From: Primula veris
Lineage: Eukaryota > Streptophyta > Magnoliopsida > Ericales > Primulaceae
Assembly: GCA_963682055.1 (NCBI GenBank)
Contig: OY821749.1
Span: 4,948,336 to 5,012,335 of the forward strand
DNA length: 64,000 nucleotides
Reading direction: 5' to 3'
Both the position numbers and the translations under genes were made by a program. A model generated the notes under the pieces. That model saw only the letters and a list, made by a program, of their open reading frames with translations. It had not been told where the DNA came from and made no database searches. The stretch's first letter is position 1, and each line of letters starts with the position of its first letter. Positions 61,530-64,000 of the stretch are shown here, piece after piece.

Positions 61530-63500
61530 TGTTGTCAACATAACAGAAAAGAAACGTGTAAATTATTAAGCTATAGTTCTAGAAACTTAAGGAAAAAAAG
61601 TACATTGGCATTATAGAGGAAGTAAATATTGCAACTCAAGCTATGACTATCTATAATACTAGAAACTTTAACAAAAATTAGAAGAAAATGGAATAGTTAA
61701 GGTAGTAATTGTAAAACTTCTCCATTCATTGCTATCAATTCCTACTTTCTAAAAGAAAGCAAAAAAAACAGATGTTACTATTACTCAAGCTATAAACCAC
61801 CAGGTGTTCTACAAATTTAACAAGGAATATAAAAACAAGGAAAACGAGAGTAGGTAGAGTAGCATTGCAACATTTCTATATTTTAGTCCCTATTAATTCT
61901 TACAGAAAATCAGCAAAAGGTACCATTTCAAAGACTTATTTAGCAACAACTATGATGATAATTCTTCTCTCACTTTAGTAATGTATATTGGCAAGGGCCT
62001 TGTTTAGCTGACGATTTTACACAACTAGACTGGATTTTAGCTTCTGAAAAAGTTTTTGCATCCAACTCAATGCTTATAATTCTTTTACGACAAAGAATAA
62101 AGAAAGATAATAAACAAAACACTGTAGGTATTAAGCAAGAAAATTAAGCTTAAAAGTGGGCAACCAAACAAGGCAAATCTACAATTAGTTGATGGTTCAC
62201 AACATCAGAAATTCCAAACCCAATCACGCTATTACAAAGAATCCTCTACTCAATACAATCTTGCGGTATACTAAAACAAATAGTAATAAAAATTAGAGAA
62301 AACGAGCTAGTCTAACATAGAGACATTTCCATAAATTGGTCCCTAATAATTCTTAGAGAAAATCAGCAAAAGGTACCATTTTAAATACTTATTTAGCAAC
62401 AATTTTGAATAGTGATCCTTTTTTCACATATAAAATGATTAAAATCAATCAAACACTGTCTAGCTAATAAGAAAAAAAAGAAACAAAAGATTAAGCTTAA
62501 AAGCTGCAACCAAACAATGTCAATTTACAATAAATCAACACTCAACAGTACAGAAAATTCCCAAACCCAATTTTGCTACTACTACAAAATAAAACTTGCA
62601 CTATACAAATCTTGCAATATACTAGACTAAATAGAGATAACAATTAGCCACTTTGACTTATACATTGTCAAATTTCTAATTTAAACATAGGTTAATGTTT
62701 TATCCCGTATTGTTTAATTCTAGACCATCTATCAAATTATTGTTTAACGATGAATATCTAGACTGTATTTATAGTTTAAAAAAAATGAAGGAAAAAATGA
62801 AAATAGGTAGACCGAAGCATTGTAAGATTTCAATATCAAATAACAAAATCAGAGAAAAATAATGATAAATGATGAATATATCAAAATAAAATAAGAAATC
62901 TCGAAATCGAAATGAACAAATTGGAATTTAAATGTATCAAAATCAAATACTACACACTACTAGTTTACTAGCGAGCTAATTTGTTCGTTCCAATTTCCAT
63001 TTCGAGATCTGTTATTTGATTTTGCTATTTTCATCATTTATCTTTCCTTTATTCTACATAACCAATCTACATAGATACATCTAATTGATTAAATCATTGA
63101 ACAAATAGAAATCATATATAAACTGGTTCTCATTAGCTTAAAACTATTTTCATCTCAATTTTGATTATTATAAAAAAAAGGGAAAACCAGTTACAGATAT
63201 ACATAAATGATATGTATAAAAACAACTTCATTTCTCAATCAGATTCATTATTTATAATAAAAAAAAAAACTCAGATCTAAGTAATCGTGGAATAAACGAA
63301 GAGATATAAAAAAATGATAAAATTTGTTCAGATCTAAGACGAAAACAGTTAGATCCAAACAAACAGTAAAAAAACTATCATAAAAAATAATAAAGAATGA
63401 GAAGCAATGAAGAGATCTATACGACCTGAAGTTATTTAAAAAGTAAGATAAATCTGAAGATGAACGAGAATATAAGTAACAGATATAGAGAGAGATTTAC
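61530..63500 (-). other. Probable 5'UTR intron of the coatomer beta gene
   Basis: On the minus strand, TCTCGGTAAATC near 63498 fits a donor and TTGACAACAG near 61530 fits an acceptor just before the start codon. The ~1.97-kb interval is AT-rich, has no gene-like frame and contains a partial tandem duplication. Long leader introns are common in plant housekeeping genes and often raise expression. Transcript data would be needed to confirm. Confidence 0.5.
61864..62640. repeat. Diverged tandem duplication (~455-bp period) in the 5'UTR intron
   Basis: GAAAATCAGCAAAAGGTACC with its flanks occurs near 61906 and again near 62359, both followed by similar sequence ending in ACTTATTTAGCAACAA. Downstream, CCAAACCCAAT and ATCTTGC(A/G)(A/G)TATACTA also recur at about the same spacing. 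It is a diverged duplication, not a transposon with clear ends. Confidence 0.65.
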
Positions 63501-63664
63501 CGAGATAGAGAATTGTGGTCACAAATGGTATATAAAAAAAAGCAGATACAAAATATGATGAGCTTATTATATAACAGCGGCGATGGAGAGTTTTGAGCAC
63601 AGATCACACATATCCAACTCTTTTTTGCCGATTCATATATATTTATATATACTGTATCTATCTA
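63501..63664 (-). promoter_or_regulatory. Likely leader and promoter region of coatomer beta
   Basis: Upstream of the putative leader intron donor, a TATATATAAATATATA-like stretch on the minus strand near 63635-63655 could serve as a TATA region. The first leader exon would lie around 63500-63610. No transcript evidence is available. Confidence 0.35.
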
Positions 63665-63687
63665 TGTGTATGTGTGTGTGTGTGTGT
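63665..63687. repeat. (TG)n microsatellite
   Basis: About ten TG dinucleotides just upstream of the coatomer promoter region. Confidence 0.9.
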
Positions 63688-64000
63688 AATATTAGATAAA
63701 GAGACCATGAACTATGGACCATTTGCACAAGACCTGTAAAGTTTTAATCCTTGCAATTGATAGCCACAAACTGTTTTAACTTTTGTACAAATACCCTGTG
63801 AATATTTTTATTAGGGATTCTAAACATTAAAAAAATAAAATATTTGGCTCGATCAGGGGAGTAACTACTTGAGCCCAGGAGTGTAAACGGTCCGGATTTG
63901 ACGGATTTTAGTAAAAAAAAAAAACGAATCAAATCCGTTAGTTACGTTTTCTAGAAAATAGATCTGATACAGACTTTTTAAAAATTGAAGTCCAATCCGT

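Overview
The window is nuclear DNA of a flowering plant, most likely a eudicot. It has long AT-rich intergenic and intronic DNA, GT-AG introns, plant gene families (a CDPK-related kinase, a plastid aldo-keto reductase) and plant-type LTR retrotransposons. I cannot name the species. No rRNA, tRNA, CRISPR or bacterial-style operon was seen. Exon coordinates were worked out by hand from splice sites, reading phase and remembered family conservation.

Five host genes can be modelled completely. They are a CDPK-related protein kinase (CRK; + strand, 8190-14611, 11 exons, 573 aa), a chloroplast-type aldo-keto reductase (+, 23069-27896, 9 exons, 368 aa), a TBC-domain Rab GTPase-activating protein with an N-terminal membrane segment (+, 38971-44117, 5 exons, 535 aa), a tail-anchored cytochrome b5 (-, 48217-52112, 3 exons, 134 aa) and the coatomer beta subunit (-, 57632-61507, 4 coding exons plus a probable 5'UTR intron, 949 aa). 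They act in signalling, plastid redox metabolism, Rab/vesicle control, ER electron transfer and COPI coat formation. Nothing suggests co-regulation.

Much of the remaining DNA is transposon-derived. From left to right: a partial decayed Ty1/copia element (642-4565); a large foldback structure around a minisatellite (about 5040-7205); a Ty3/gypsy element with an intact 1522-codon gag-pol frame (16772-22090); a nested island (28045-37333) of two hAT-like elements, one carrying a full-length copia element with identical LTRs but dead coding sequence; small inverted-repeat elements at 37364-38136 and 39436-39790; a hAT-like insertion in the cytochrome b5 intron (50535-51471); a foldback element with internal repeats (53002-53618); and a Mutator-like element with a perfect 9-bp target duplication (54408-55269).

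The most striking observation is the gypsy element. Its 5' LTR is not a copy of its 506-bp 3' LTR. It is a 235-bp near-perfect palindrome made of the U5-side end and an inverted copy of that end, yet the whole element is flanked by a perfect GTTAC duplication. This suggests that an aberrant, fold-back reverse-transcription product with two U5-type ends was integrated, leaving an intact gag-pol frame without its U3 promoter. Second in interest is the pair of copia copies, which share the same nonsense-bearing internal region but have much more different LTRs, pointing to trans-mobilised defective elements and possible LTR exchange.
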